The position numbers and the translations under genes are program-made. Shown here one piece after another: positions 23,524-35,595 of a DNA stretch of 64,000 bases; the first letter of the stretch is position 1; each line of letters begins with the position of its first letter. The notes beneath the pieces were generated by a model, which was given only the letters and a program-made list of their open reading frames with translations, made no database searches and was not told the origin of the DNA. This stretch comes from Cryptomeria japonica (taxonomy: Eukaryota; Streptophyta; Pinopsida; Cupressales; Cupressaceae): the NCBI RefSeq assembly GCF_030272615.1, contig NC_081407.1, positions 434,090,730 through 434,154,729 of the forward strand. Reading direction: 5' to 3'.

Positions 23524-25123
23524 TGTAGACACCTAAAAGTTGCACAACAAATTAAGTGAATTTTATTCATTTAATTATCCCTATTTCTTTAAATTAATTA
23601 AATTAAGATTTCATTAATATCCCGATTTCTCTAAATTAGCCTATTAATCAAATTAAAGATTTGATTAATATTTCCCTTCTTCTATCAAAGCCATTTAATT
23701 AACATCTCCCTCATAGCCATTTAATTAAAATCCCCCCTCTAGCCATTTTAATTAAATCTAAATTTAATTAAAACCCCTTTTACATTTAAATAAATCTAAA
23801 TTTATTTAAAAATCCCCCCACTTGCAAAATCCTACAAATGCAAGTTGCAACCAAAATTAAAATAAATAAATTTTATTTTAATTAAATTCTTTTTTACCTC
23901 ACCCACTTGCAAAATCCTACATCTCCCACTTGCCTCCTAAACCTCTTCTAGATCCTTCTAGATTCTTCTAAACCCTTTTAATTAGCCTAATCAACTCCTA
24001 AACGTGTCCTTTTCCTAAATTTGAGGAGGTCACTTCTCAAATTTGGAAAAAAGTCTTCTTAATGCATTTAAGACTTTTATTTGGAAGGACTCTTACAAAT
24101 TTGTCCCAAAATTTAAGTCTACTAACTTGTTGAGTTCCCAAAATTTGGAAGGCCTCTTACAAATTTGTCCCCAAAGTCTTCCTAACGATTAATGGTTAAC
24201 TCAACCTTCCTACATGGTTAGAGACTTTCTCTCTAACTTAACCCTCAGCTAACCCAAGGGTCTCATCAAGCACTCATGGCTTTGACCCTAGTTATCCTAT
24301 TAACCCTTACACAAGATTTTACCCCTTGGGTAAAGGCTTTATCCATTGGTTATCCAATAACCTAACCATAACCTTACCTCCTAAGGTAACCTTCATGTCT
24401 CCTAAGGCATTTAGTGCCTCTTACATCTCCTCTAAAGCCCTCTCAAGATGACATTTGTCAACTTGAGATTGGACTGAATCCCTCACATGGATTGATAACT
24501 TTCAATCCTAGCCCTTGTTGAGATTATTCAATCTCAACCCTCCATTACCCTATTTTCCCTATAAATAGAGCTCTCATTCTTCATTCTAAAAAATAAAGTT
24601 TTTTGTGTATCAAACTTATAGTCATTTTGCAGGTTAAGGAGCTCTATTTGTTATCTTCACGTATCAAGCATTCATCTCATAGAATTTTAGTTTCATTTAG
24701 CTTAAATGCATATCCTTTTCTAGCTTAATTAACTCGTCTAGTAGCATTTAATCTCCAATTTGGAATTAACCTAGTTTCATATCTTCATCATCTTGAGCAT
24801 TTAGTCTTGCATCTTGCATTTCATCTTAATCCATCATCTTAGATTTCACTAGGATCTTAGTTGGATCCATTTTGATCCTAGAATTATTTAAATCTTGTTC
24901 TCTAGGCTGTCATCCAAGAGATCAAGTGCACTTCCAAGTGAGGGCTACCTTGAATCTTGAGGATCTTTAGAGTTAGAGGAGCATGAAACGTGCTTAGAGT
25001 TTGGTTTTTCAAAGGTAGCTTCTTGGTTTTGGATTTTGATTTTTAACCTCTAACATAATGTTTCATGTGTATGTTTGAAGTGTTCTTCTCTATTGCAGGC
25101 TGATACCACATCCGAGGCATACA
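23524..25123 (+). repeat. 3' LTR of element D
   Basis: It starts TGTAGACACCTAAAAG and ends GAGGCATACA, matches 8038-9636, and carries the same TATA box at 24560-24567. A local duplication near 24085-24160 (GGAAGGACTCTTACAAATTT) and small deletions distinguish it from the 5' copy. Confidence 0.92.
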
Positions 25124-25287
25124 ACAATCATCAAAACAAAATTTATTCAACATCTCTTTCACATACTTGTTTTGTGAGAAAAATTCCATCTTCATATTGA
25201 ATATCTTGCAACCCAAAAAAGAAGGATAACTAACCAATCATTGACATTTCAAATTCTTTTTGCATCTTTAGAAAACTCTTTACATAG
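25124..25287 (-). pseudogene. pol: Copia RT fragment between two insertions (element B)
   Basis: The minus strand encodes the part of RT after the catalytic site, with SQNKYVKEMLNKFCFDDC, typical of copia RT. It continues upstream into 26431 and downstream into 8037 once the two nested insertions are set aside. CATAG at 25283-25287 is the left target-site duplication of the solo LTR. Confidence 0.85.
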
Positions 25288-26430
25288 TGTAGTGTCATAA
25301 AATTGTAACCCTAGCAAATTTAACCACATTTGAGGCCCTCACCTTGGTGATGACATCTCTTTCCTTGACCAAGACCTCTTCCTGCACTTTCACCCCATGA
25401 ACCTTTCCCGTTTGAGCCCCGAGGTAGTCTCAGGACCTTGTCAATGCCCCAAGATAGGGTAGGACAGGGGCGTGGCGCCCCTGTCCCCACCTCTTAGGGT
25501 GGCCCTAAGATAGGTTTGCCTGACCCCTTTTGCATAATTTTCTCTTCAGGGATTGCACTCCTCTTTGTCGATCTTCAATGGATGAAAATTAATCCTCTAG
25601 GCATGTGTAAAAGGAGATTCAATTTCCTCATTCGAGAGAGGCGATACATGAGCAAGATAAGTATAATAATCAAAACTCAAGAAAAGGGTCTTCATCAAGT
25701 CCCCTTCTTCATTCATCCATTGGAGAAATATTACAACATTCATTTGCAAGCATGTGTGTGTGTTAGGGTTTTGTCATGTTACATGCCATTTCATGCAACA
25801 CTTGTGATTCCATTCAAGAAGCAAAGCGATCATTGTCAACAAATTGCAGATCTATAAGGTATACATTTCCATTATTTACATTCAAGCATTTTCAATTACT
25901 TTCTTTCAAGGTTGATTCCTCAACCGAGTTTTGACTGAGGCAAACCCCTATCCACAACCCTTCTTCTCTTCCTTTTTGTGTGTAGGTTGCAGGTGCGCAA
26001 CTATATTTTCGGATCTGGACTCCATTTACAGAGGCAAAAAAACCCTTTTCGTTTTGCAGATTTTTCGGAGGACCGTGTGCACTTTCAACACGGTCCTGAT
26101 GACTTTTCTCCAAATTTGTAGGGCAGATCCATATCAGTCTAAATATCTCAGATCCAAAGTTACAACGCAATCCCGAATCGGTAGCTCCTCATTTCACCCA
26201 TTTTATCTATCTTTTCTGCATAGTCAATAAGTTAACTTTCCCATTTGCAAAAGAGGGCAAATTACACTTCAACTCTTGCAATCCACTTGGAATTCACATC
26301 TTTGGATTTGGATCTAGTGGATTCAAGCCCCTATTTTGAATGTAAAGCTCCTCCAAGTAAAAATCATCCTACTGACTTCCTTTCTCTCTCCTAGGTGGGG
26401 AGTCACTAGGGTTCAATTTTTTACTTTACA
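25288..26430 (+). mobile_element. Solo LTR related to element G
   Basis: It begins TGTAGTGTCATAAAATTGT and ends TTTACTTTACA, a diverged relative of the G LTRs, and is flanked by a perfect target-site duplication CATAG (25283-25287 and 26431-26435). With no interior or second LTR it is a solo LTR, the usual product of LTR-LTR recombination. It contains an 11-bp perfect hairpin (25462-25486, loop TGG) and the GGACCGTGT/ACACGGTCC hairpin (26070-26096). Confidence 0.9.
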
Positions 26431-27265
26431 CATAGGCTATCATTTCCTCTCAATATAATGTCATCAACATAAACTATAACAATTAACAACTTATCTCCAT
26501 CAATTTAAAAATAAAGATTACTATTTGTTGTACCTTTCCTAAAATTTTATTGAAATAAATGCCTATCTAATCTTACATACCAAGCCCTAGGTTCCTATTT
26601 GAGTCCATACAATACTTTCTATAATTCGCACACCATATCTAGATCTTTTGTCATTCTGAATCCATCTGGTTTCTCAACGTATACTTCTTCTAGATCTGCA
26701 TTCAAAAATGTTAATTTGGCATCCATATGATAAACTCTTAAGTTCCTTTTAAGCATAAAACGCATGAAACATACGTATAGCTTCCATCCTTGCTACTGGA
26801 GAGAAAGTTTCTTCAAAGTTTGCCTTCCAACTAAGAATATCCTTTACATACCAGTCTCGCTTTATTCTTTTTAACTTTTCCTTTCTCATTTAGCTTGTTC
26901 CTGAACACCCATTTAGTTCCTATTACATTATTGTCCAACAATCTAGGTACTAGCTCCCAAGTCGTGTTCTTCTATATTTGATTTATTTCTTCTTTCATTT
27001 CTTTTACCCAACTCTCATCTTTACTAGCTTCCTCATAAGTCTTTGGCTTAGTCATTGATAGAAAAAAGGCTTATTCTTGAGCTTCTGCAATCTTCCTTCT
27101 TGTCTGACCACCTTTTGTCTTATCTCCAATTATCTGATTTTTTGAATGATGGTTTTGGACATATTTAGTAGGAAATTTTGTTTAGTATTCCTCTTCTTCT
27201 TTTTCTTCATTTGTTTCCTTTTCCTTTCTCTCTTTCGGATCACTTGTATTCTGTAAAATCACAAA
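26431..27265 (-). pseudogene. pol: Copia RT N-terminal half (element B)
   Basis: The minus strand from about 27060 down reads KPKTYEEASKDESWVKEM and TKWVFRNKLNEKGK, then the catalytic IVIVYVDDIIL near 26460-26490. This is the RNA-dependent DNA polymerase palm of Ty1/copia. Stops and small frameshifts are scattered through it. Upstream is a charged linker (KEREKEKETNEEKEEEY) that normally follows integrase. The solo LTR interrupts it immediately after the YVDD region. Confidence 0.85.
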
Positions 27266-27650
27266 AACAATCTCAACCTTCTCTGCTAGAAGACATTTTC
27301 TTTCTCTCTTATCCTTGATGTAGTATACATTTCCACCTATTCTAACTCCTTCTACAACCCTTTTACCTTTTCTTCTCTTTTCTAATCACACATCCAATGC
27401 TACTGAATGAAACTTTGTAATATTTTCTACACATCTAACACTTAACAAACTATGAATTAATCCTTCAACATAATAAACATCATCAGTTTTGTTCTTACCA
27501 TCAATAGAAACACTTCCAATACCTCGAATAGTTGCACCATCTTCTCCAAAAAAATTCACTAATCCACCATCATATTTCTTGAGATTAATAAACCAATCTT
27601 TATCACTGGTCATATGATTTGAACATCCGGAGTCAATAATCCAAGTATTT
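27266..27650 (-). pseudogene. pol: Copia protease region; integrase deleted (element B)
   Basis: An open minus-strand stretch (27613-27386) gives HMTSDKDWFINL-type sequence followed by GSVSIDGKNKTDDVYYVEGL and HSLLSV, the segment after the catalytic aspartate of copia protease. It runs to NVYYIKDKRERKCLLAEKVE, normally followed by the HHCC zinc finger and the DDE integrase core. Instead the sequence passes straight into the post-integrase linker at about 27265. The integrase has therefore been lost, so B could not integrate on its own. Confidence 0.8.
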
Positions 27651-28700
27651 GGTTTTATCTTAGCATGTAATGTAGTCTAGATTGTCTTCTCCTTTTCCAA
27701 TTTCTCCAAAGCATTCTCCTTTTCTTCAATTCCTAAAAACAAAGATTCTTCATTCGATTCATCATCAATTTCATCTTCAGATGTATGTTCCTCTATAGAA
27801 TATAAGCCCTTATTCTCTCTTCTATTAAAGTTGTGTTTCCTAGTTTTCTTTCTTTCTCATCATCATCCACTCTTATAATCTTCCCTGCAAGTGAAATGAG
27901 AAGCAAAATGTCCATTTCTACCACAAGAATTTTTTTATAGGTAACTTAACTTTTTATTTTCCAATGTCTCGTTGCAATCTTCTCAGAAAGTTTTCTTTAG
28001 CTTCATCCAAATCTCCATTGCATTTTGAATCATCATTTCTTGAAACATTAAATGTCGCTTCTTTCTTCTCTTTTCTCTTCCTCCATTTCTATAATTTCAA
28101 AGTCTTCTAAGGTAATGGTAAGCTAATCAATAGTATACTTCCTCAAGTCATTGCTTTCTTGAATGCCACACCTTATTCCTTTATAGGATCCTAGTAGGGT
28201 CAGCGGGATCTTCTAAACAACATCAGATTCATCCAAATGTCCATAGGTATCTCTAATACCATCAACAAGATCAGTAAAACTATGAATATAGTTGTCAATA
28301 CCTTCATCTTCAAACATTCTTAGATATTCATACTTTTGCTTCAGATTCATTAGCCTAGCCTATTTTGTCTTCGGATCCTCTTCAAATGCCAAATGCAACT
28401 TGTTCCACACCGATTTACCTTCTTTCAATCCTTTTACTCTTCCAAATGTTGAGTCACTTATACAACTGAAAATTATAGCTCTAGTCTTCAAATTAGTCTC
28501 CTTTAAATTTATCTCATCCAAAGTCTAAGGACCACCCTACATAGGTGTATATCCGATCTGAATGATTTCCTATATACCATTCTGCAAAGTCTCCAAATGT
28601 GATTCCATTCTATCATTCTAGTATGGAAATTTTGTACCATCAAAGATTGAAACCTTGTAATGCACATCTTGTGCCAAACCAGATCTACCTCAAGTAGTTA
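27651..28700 (-). pseudogene. gag: Copia gag pseudogene (element B)
   Basis: The minus-strand reading begins near 28697 with AQDVHYKVSIFDGTKFPY, a DUF4219/UBN2-like copia gag start, and continues through WNKLHLAFEEDPKTK and KQKYEYLRMFEDEGIDNY to a charged C-terminal part. Numerous stops are present and no intact start codon is evident. It lies between the PBS and the protease in the expected order. Confidence 0.8.
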
Positions 28701-28722
28701 AGATTAATCAAGAGCAACCTTT

Positions 28723-28733
28723 CTCTGATACCA
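28723..28733 (-). promoter_or_regulatory. Primer binding site of copia element B
   Basis: The minus strand reads TGGTATCAGAG, complementary to initiator-Met tRNA, two bases inside the LTR edge at 28736. Confidence 0.88.
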
Positions 28734-28735
28734 AT

Positions 28736-29936
28736 TGTTGAACCCAAGGCAGGACTGAGAGGTGAGAGGTGCATCAGTCTCAAACAAAAAATAGTGCAAC
28801 ACATAAACAATTAATCAACAATACATATCCAACAATTGAACACCAACATTTTCTATGTGGAAAACCCAAACAAGGAAAAATCATGGTGAGCACTTGCCCA
28901 CAATATATATCCACCATGTATATTAGATTATAGTGAATGAGCTCATTTCTCCAGACTTGTAGACCAAGGCTAATTGTTCTTAAGGCAAGATACAAAAAGA
29001 GGACTTGCAAACCTAAAGCTAACCGCAATAGGGAAAGATACAAAAATGATTTGAAAAGAAGGGTCTCCTAATCATGAAGTTGTCCTTGAACTCTACATCA
29101 AGCGACCAACATCAACATACGCAACTCTAATCTCAACTATCAACACTTTGTCTCACACTTCTATCACAGTCTCAAACAACTTGCATATCATTCAATCACA
29201 ACTCTTCTTCTCTGCACTTCATCGAATTTATCTGATTATCTTTACATCACATACTTGCCACACTTCCACACATTATCATCCATACAACTTAATCACATAC
29301 ATCCTTTATATACAAGATAGACCATCAAAGCTTGAACCAAGTAAGCCTGAACCAAAATACACTTTCCAAACCAAAAACACACATGTTGATCCACTCCAAG
29401 AGAAAGAGGGGACCAAAACACATCTTCCAACGATCAATCCACCGAGCCGCAATCACTGGAACATAACTAACAACATACCAACATATAATGCATCCATATA
29501 AGCAATTAATAGTCAAAACATATCTTCTAAGCAAATATCTCTACTTCGGATCTCCACATGCTACGGTGAGACCCATAACACATCCAATAACCTTCCACAA
29601 ATCATATTCAGACCCAAAGATAGGTTTAACATGTAAGATCACAATTGGGTATGAAATAAACCACAACTTTCAGAGAACGCAAAGAAATTTCCAGACCACA
29701 TAAGTATCACATCCATAATACCAAAAATATAACCAAAGAAGATAACAACATCAAATAATATTAGCCACACATTCTAGACCTAAACACTTCCAGAACAACT
29801 TGGAATAAAACAACTTTAACACCAACACAACAAGATATCTCTGCACCATAGACATTCTAGACTGACAACTATCAAGAACAACAAGTTTGGCATTAATGAT
29901 AACCACAACAACACATACTTCCAACATAAGACATAC
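28736..29936 (-). repeat. 5' LTR of copia element B
   Basis: Aligned with 5891-7027 and bounded by TGTTGAACCC and TTCCAACA on the plus strand. It carries the palindromic U3 motif at 29887-29902. TAAGA follows at 29937-29941. Confidence 0.9.
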
Positions 29937-29941
29937 CCAAC

Positions 29942-30725
29942 AAGATAGTCTAATTAAAATAATGGTTTTAATAGATAGCAAAGATAATGATCACTTGAAA
30001 TGTAAAAGAGATGCTTAGAACAAATAGAATTGAATTTAATCTTTTCCAATCTTGTTTGAAAATTCTTTATCCAATATAAAGAGCTCCAAGCTTGAATCTC
30101 AAGATGTGATACAATCCTTATATCATAAGAACAACTATAGGATGCAAAAAGAGAATGCAATAGCATCAAAACAATGAACAATAATGCTTAGATAGGATGC
30201 AAAAGCATTGTTTCTAATCAAAAGGGTTGATCTAGAGGTGCAGAAACACTCATTTCTGTGCAACAAGAGGATCACTACAGAAAGGAAAAAGCATTATTTT
30301 AGGAGTTCATAAGTTTTGATTTGTAGAAAAAAAGCATTAAAATAGGATGAAGAAGTGTATAATTTGAGTGCAGATGTTCAAGAATAAGTTGTATAAGTAC
30401 AAGTATGGTGAATAGATGTACAAAATCTTAGTGCAAAAGTACATAAATAGAACAAAAGCATTGAAACACCACACAAATGTGTTAAATCATTGAATAGATA
30501 TGGAGGTCAATAAACAAAAGTGACGAATTGGAAAAAAATATGCAGAATCAGTGAGGAATAGCACAAAAAACAAATGGATTTACTGAAACAAAGTACAAAA
30601 GCATAGAATCAAAACAATTCCACAAATTGGAATAAGGTTCCAAAAACTAAGAAATGAATTTTAGATGATGTTTATATATCAAATGTGTTGAATATCAACA
30701 TAAAAGTGTTAGAAGTCACTTACGT
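29942..30725. other. AT-rich flank, no gene seen
   Basis: The sequence is AT-rich with AAAAGCAT-type short motifs and only chance ORFs. It may be internal sequence of the element whose LTR-like end lies at 30726-31745, but no coding evidence supports this. Confidence 0.4.
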
Positions 30726-31745
30726 TGTACCTTTTTAACCTGCACCTTCTTAAAAACATAATTTTCTTGCAAAATATTGTTGATCAAGGATGTGGGTTCC
30801 ATCAAGCGCACTAGAAATGTAATGGTATGAAAATGTGAATCTAAATAAAATTGAAACAATGCAATGCAAGATCCAAAACCTACACTGACACTCACTCAAT
30901 AGAGCCTAAGATCTATGCATAAATCAAATGATAAACAATAATACCACAAGAAATACCTTAGATTGATCCATTGTTACTTGATAAAACCTAATTTTTTTTA
31001 ATATAGATTGCTCTCAATTTTTAACAACAACATTGATATGAACATGATAATATGAAGACTTGATGCTTTATAAATGCTTAATAATAATAGTGCTTATGTG
31101 AATGCTAGCAATTTGATCATGAAAGTGCTCCTGATAATAATGTTATCTCTACGATAGATTGATCATGATATGCTCCAATAGAGATGAATGGGCGAAGTTC
31201 TTATTTGTATGCCTCAAACAATATTTCATCAAGGTGGAGATCGATTAGAAACATCAATGGATGAGAAAATTTGAGATTGGGTAGGACCTATTATTAGCAC
31301 ATGGATTGATGAGAACAAAGTATAGAGGGGTGTAATGCATGGAGGAAAAAAATAAAAAAATATTTATTTTAATTAATTGAGGTTGAAAAATTAAACAAAT
31401 TATTTGAAGTTTATTTAATTTTGTAAGATGTGTTATCTAATAAAATAAATTTTAAAATTATTCAATTATAATGGACCCAAAGATGAATTAATTAAATAAT
31501 AAAATTATTTAATCAATTATGGAGGAAAAATGATTAATTAATTGAAATAATTAAAAATTATTTGATTATGAATGTGATAAAAATGATAACGAATCAATTA
31601 AATAATCTTTAACCATTTATATAATAGAAAAAATGTTAGTTTAATTAAATAATTAAAAAAGATCTAATTAATATGGATAGGAGAATGTGAGAAGGTGATG
31701 ACAAGAAAACATGAAAAATGCATTACTCATTTTAAGGTGTCTACA
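30726..31745 (-). repeat. LTR-like block related to elements D and E
   Basis: On the minus strand it starts TGTAGACACCTTAAAATG at 31745 and has the same TTTAATTAAAT-rich U3 as the D LTR. The left edge at TGTACC (30726) is a guess, based on a GTGCAGGTTAAAAAGG sequence similar to the D LTR end. No matching target-site duplication was found, so it may be one LTR of a larger minus-strand element. Confidence 0.5.
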
Positions 31746-32209
31746 TTCTGACTAGGTCTAGTCAAATTTTTGTTCCACATCTTCTTCATGGTGGGTTGTA
31801 ATAGTTTTTATTATTATTCTATATTTTGGGTATATGGAGGATCATGGGGGTCTAAACTAGGTCCTTAAGTGGAAATGAAAATTTAGAAAAATAGAGTTAG
31901 GTAACTGCACATATAAATTTGAATAGGTTATTTTGAAAATTATGTAAGAGAAAAATTTGTAACAAATTGAATATAGTTTCTAAGCTACTAGCTTTTTTGG
32001 GAAAAAAATAAATATATTTGGTAAATAATTGAAATTTCAATGTAGTAATACTAAATTTTTGAGGATGCCATGTCAACTAATGGTATAGTATTTTGCAAAA
32101 CACTCAGTTTATTCACAATATCTATCCTTCATTGTTCCTTTACTAGTTCATTAGGTGTGATTTCACTGTTAGTGTTTTCTCTTTCACCTTCTACTTTTTT
32201 ATGAATGTT
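31746..32209. other. No gene seen
   Basis: AT-rich sequence with short ORFs only. It borders the L1 ORF1 fragment and may include its 3' continuation; beyond 32209 the minus-strand reading becomes noisy. Confidence 0.4.
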
Positions 32210-33499
32210 TTATGATTCCTTAGCCCATAGATTTTGTTTGTTAAACATGAAACCGCCCATAGGGTTGAATTTTATGTTTAACTCCACATCTTTATGGCAT
32301 ATTTTCTTTGTCTTCTGAAAAGGGGGGGTTCCAGTCCTAGGAATGAAGCCTTCCGCGAGGATCTTTGGTTTAATTTCATATATTGAGTGGTTTGTGATAA
32401 CTTTGATGGGTTCAAATGTTGATTTTTCTATCTCGACATTGGCTAGAATTCTAATATCAGAGGATTCCAAATAATTATCCTCTAGACCCTCAAAGCCTCC
32501 TAAAAAATCCCCTAATTTTTTAAGATCATGTCTATGGATTAATTCTACCGGCATATGAGGAAATCAAAACCACTTTGGAACCCTAAGTTTCTCAAAGTCT
32601 GCGGAGGAGAAATTGGGTTTCCAATTAAAGAATTTGAAGCAATAACCCTTAAAGAATCTATGATTATTTTTAAGTAAATTGTTTTTGAGATCCACAGTAT
32701 TGCATTTGATAAATAAAAAATCATTATCTAGGCTCGAGATACTTATCTGATTTCCGATGATGGATTTCAACCATTGCAGGACCTCAGAGGAAGAAGCTCC
32801 AAAGCCAAACCATTTGCCGAAGAGCCCTCGAGCATTGTAACATTCCCACAATTCATCAATATATTTGTCACTTATTATCATAATGTTATCTGTGTTGAAG
32901 CATGACGGCTTTTGGATGTTTATAGGACATTGCTTAAGGGAAAAACCCTCCCTTCTTCTGATGGAAGAATTTGAAACTAATGAGTAGGATTTTCTTAACC
33001 CTAGTGCGGTTCTGTTTGCTCCAGAGGCCACATCACCATGGGCTCGAGAGAAAGTCTCAGCCTAGGAGAGAGGAGATCTAGAAGACCTTCTATTGTTAGG
33101 GCACCCATAATTCAATATCACCCGTGAGTTATTGTGGAAAACCTCCTCCTTCTAAGAGGAAGTATTTGCTTGAATATTACAGGGAAACCTTGCCGCCCCC
33201 AGAGTTTGCTTCTAGACTGTTTTTGCTGAAGAAGAGGAGGGACCATTTGTTTGTTCTAGGTCAAGGAGTAAACCATTTGAAGCCCCTAGATCCATTTTGC
33301 TAATTTCATTGAGCTTTAAGGTTGTTGCATTTGCCCCTGTAGCATATGAATTCAGGGCATCGAAACTGTTTGCAGTGCTTATAGCATTTTTATGGGCCTC
33401 CAAAGGAGAAAAACTAGTCTGCCATTTCCCAAGAAACCTCCCTTGCCCTCGGGGATGTTTCAGAGGTTTTGTAGAAGAGATTCTGCTTTTCGCATACAT
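32210..33499 (-). pseudogene. L1-type LINE ORF1 (DUF4283-like)
   Basis: The minus-strand reading runs from an ATG at 33497-33499 (MYAKSRISSTKPLKHPRGQG) through a 155-codon and a 114-codon open stretch. It shows the DUF4283 pattern of plant L1 ORF1, including DELWECYNARGLFGKWFG, then LKNNHRFFKGYCFKFFNWKP and the VPKW...MPVELI turn. The end lies before the zinc knuckle. ORF1p is the nucleic-acid-binding protein of the LINE. Stops occur at about 33210, between 33031 and 33212, and at 32561-32563. It is directly followed at about 33510 by an oppositely oriented LINE ORF2 fragment. Confidence 0.75.
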
Positions 33500-33512
33500 T
33501 TTATTCTGAATT

Positions 33513-35112
33513 ATTAAATTTGGCTTTGGGGGCTAAGCTAGTTTGGCGTATGTATACTAACCCCAATGTTAAATGGGCACACACCCTTTATAATAAATAT
33601 ATGCATAACCAAGATCCTATAAGTATCTTCAGGATAGCCCACCCTCCTAAGGGTTCTAGAATCTGAAACTTTATGCTGGAATGTAGAGGCATCTTGACTG
33701 ACAAGCTAACTTGGAGCATTGGCAATGGGCAGGATGCCCTTTTTTGGAGAGACTCCTGGGGAGCTCTTCCTCCTCTCAATACTCTTCATGATTTCAATAA
33801 GATCATACCCACCCTTGAAGAACTATGGGGTGTTCATGTAAAAGATTATGTGGAAGAATTTAGCATTGGGCGTCTTAAAACATGGAGATGGAAATCAATG
33901 GCTCACCTAAACATTCCGGCCCAGGAGAGATCCCTCCTATCTAAGATCCTAGCCTCAAGAAATGTTGCCCTAAACTCTGAAGCAGATAAACTGATATGGG
34001 CTGGTTCCAATAAGGGGAGATATGAAACAAAGGATGGTTATAAACATTTGCTGAATAAAAATCATAATCCACGCCCCAACCTTCCCCTAACTCTATGTTG
34101 GGATAAAAGGTGTCTTCCGAAAGCAGGCCTGTTTGCATGGATGGCTATTCAGAACCGAATCCTCACCAACGAAACCTTTAGGAAACTTGGATATGAAGGC
34201 CCGAGCAGGTGCCCATTATGTGAAAAGGAAGAAGAAAATTCTAACCATCTCCTGCTAACCTGTGAATATGCTCATAATTGTTGGGGATGGTTAAGAAATC
34301 AGTTGATTTGGTATACCCCTATTCCTAATAATATCTCTGATCTATTCCATGCTTGGCCAATCTGAAACATTGGTTGCATGTTTGAAAATTTATGGATCAT
34401 AGCCCCCTCCATTATGATCTAGGAAATTTGGAAGGAAAGAAATAGGAGGATTTTCAAAGATAGTAAAATGCAATGGTATCAATTGATCAATAAAATTGAA
34501 GCCACCATAGTTGAAATAATAAATAACCAAACCTCAAATTACCAGAAAGATGTCAATATGTCCTACTAGGATGAAAAAATGAAACTAAAATGGAAAGGTC
34601 TAAAGATACCCCCATTCATTGGCAAAGGCCCCCCATCAAACTAGAAGTTACGTATGGAATGCAAGTGGCTTCCTCCTAATGGCGGATGGTTTAAACTAAA
34701 CTTTTATGGTGCCTCGAGGGGTAACCTGGGGCGAGCAGGTCTTGGCTGCAGTCTTCATAACTCAAATGGGGATGAGGTGGCCTATATGGCCCTTCCCTGC
34801 GGCAATTGTACAAATAATGTACCAGAAATGCAAGCACTTGTTGTAGGAATAAATCTAGGTATTATACTCAATATTAAAAGGAACGTCATTGAAGGAGACT
34901 CGACCATTATTATCAATGCCCTTAGAAAAGGGGCAATGCTTGATTGGAAGCTAAATGTCTCCTTGGCTAAGATATTAACAAGCATTAAAACATTTGATAG
35001 GGTCATCTTTAATCATATCTACAGGGAAGGCAAAAAAAGAGTTGATTCCCTCACTAATATGAGAGTTGATGGGAAGACAATAATTCATGTAGCTCCTAAC
35101 ATTAGCCCTTAA
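33513..35112 (+). pseudogene. L1-type LINE ORF2 C-terminus (zf-RVT and RNase H)
   Basis: The reading enters at about 33513 with ALGAKLVWRMYTNPNVKWAH and continues through LTWSIGNGQDALFWRDSW to the reverse-transcriptase zinc-binding domain (CWDKRCLPKAGLFAWMA, then CPLCEKEEENSNHLLLTC). After stops it shows an RNase H (RVT_3) domain at 34654-35112, with GGWFKLNFYGASRGNLGRAG, PEMQAL, EGDSTIIINAL and VDSLTN. The first catalytic Asp is Tyr (NFYGAS), so the RNase H is inactive as well as truncated. The endonuclease and RT core are absent. No clear poly-A tail is visible after 35112. Confidence 0.82.
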
Positions 35113-35394
35113 AACATTATTTTACAACTAAACAAAAAATATAAATAGTTTTCATACCACATGGCAGCTCATATAAGAGGCTCATATACATAAAATCAGC
35201 AGGAGCCTAGCCCTACAATGAAATTACCTATCATCAAAATCCTCTGATTGAAATCTTCTAAGGCTCCATAGTAATTAACTAACATACTTGACAATTTTAT
35301 CAAAACCTTCTCATACACAGAAGACTACAAACATTTAAACCATAATCAGAAAAAACATACACAATGGAAATTACATCTGGACGATTAAAATAAG

Positions 35395-35485
35395 CACACA
35401 CACACACACACACACACACGCATATATATGTACACACACACACACACACAGGTGTGTGTGCATATATATGTACATATATATGTAC

Positions 35486-35519
<34 letters not shown>

Positions 35520-35595
35520 ACATATATATATATGTACATATATATATATTATCTGTGTATATATACAAAATTATAGATATATATAGATATATAAA
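35395..35595. repeat. Compound CA/TA microsatellite
   Basis: About 13 CA units are followed by alternating (CA)n, (GT)n and TATATATGTACA blocks, ending in AT-rich TATATAGATATAT. It is partly self-complementary (CACACA...GTGTGTG). Confidence 0.95.

Larger units (their letters stand above)
8038..25123 (+). mobile_element. LARD-like LTR element D, nested in copia B
   Basis: Two LTRs of equal length (1599 and 1600 bp) beginning TGTAGACACC and ending GGCATACA flank an interior with no recognisable gag-pol. A polypurine tract AAAGAGGGACAAAA precedes the right LTR. The target-site duplication is imperfect: AAAAT at 8033-8037 and ACAAT at 25124-25128. The right copy keeps the host element's Cys codon, so the left copy is the mutated one. 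Excluding the nested element G and its duplicated 5 bp, D is about 9.2 kb. Lack of pol plus intact LTRs fits a large retrotransposon derivative that depends on proteins from another element. Confidence 0.88.
5891..29936 (-). mobile_element. Ty1/copia element B, carrying nested insertions
   Basis: Two related LTRs (5891-7027 and 28736-29936) flank the element, with a perfect 5-bp target-site duplication TAAGA at 5886-5890 and 29937-29941. A PBS lies just inside the right LTR and a polypurine tract just inside the left LTR, so the element is on the minus strand. The internal copia coding region is interrupted by element D (8038-25123) and a solo LTR (25288-26430). Removing both leaves about 3.5 kb of internal DNA holding gag, protease, RT and RNase H, but the integrase is missing. 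The RT reading continues across both insertion points, which confirms that they are insertions into a once continuous pol. Confidence 0.93.
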
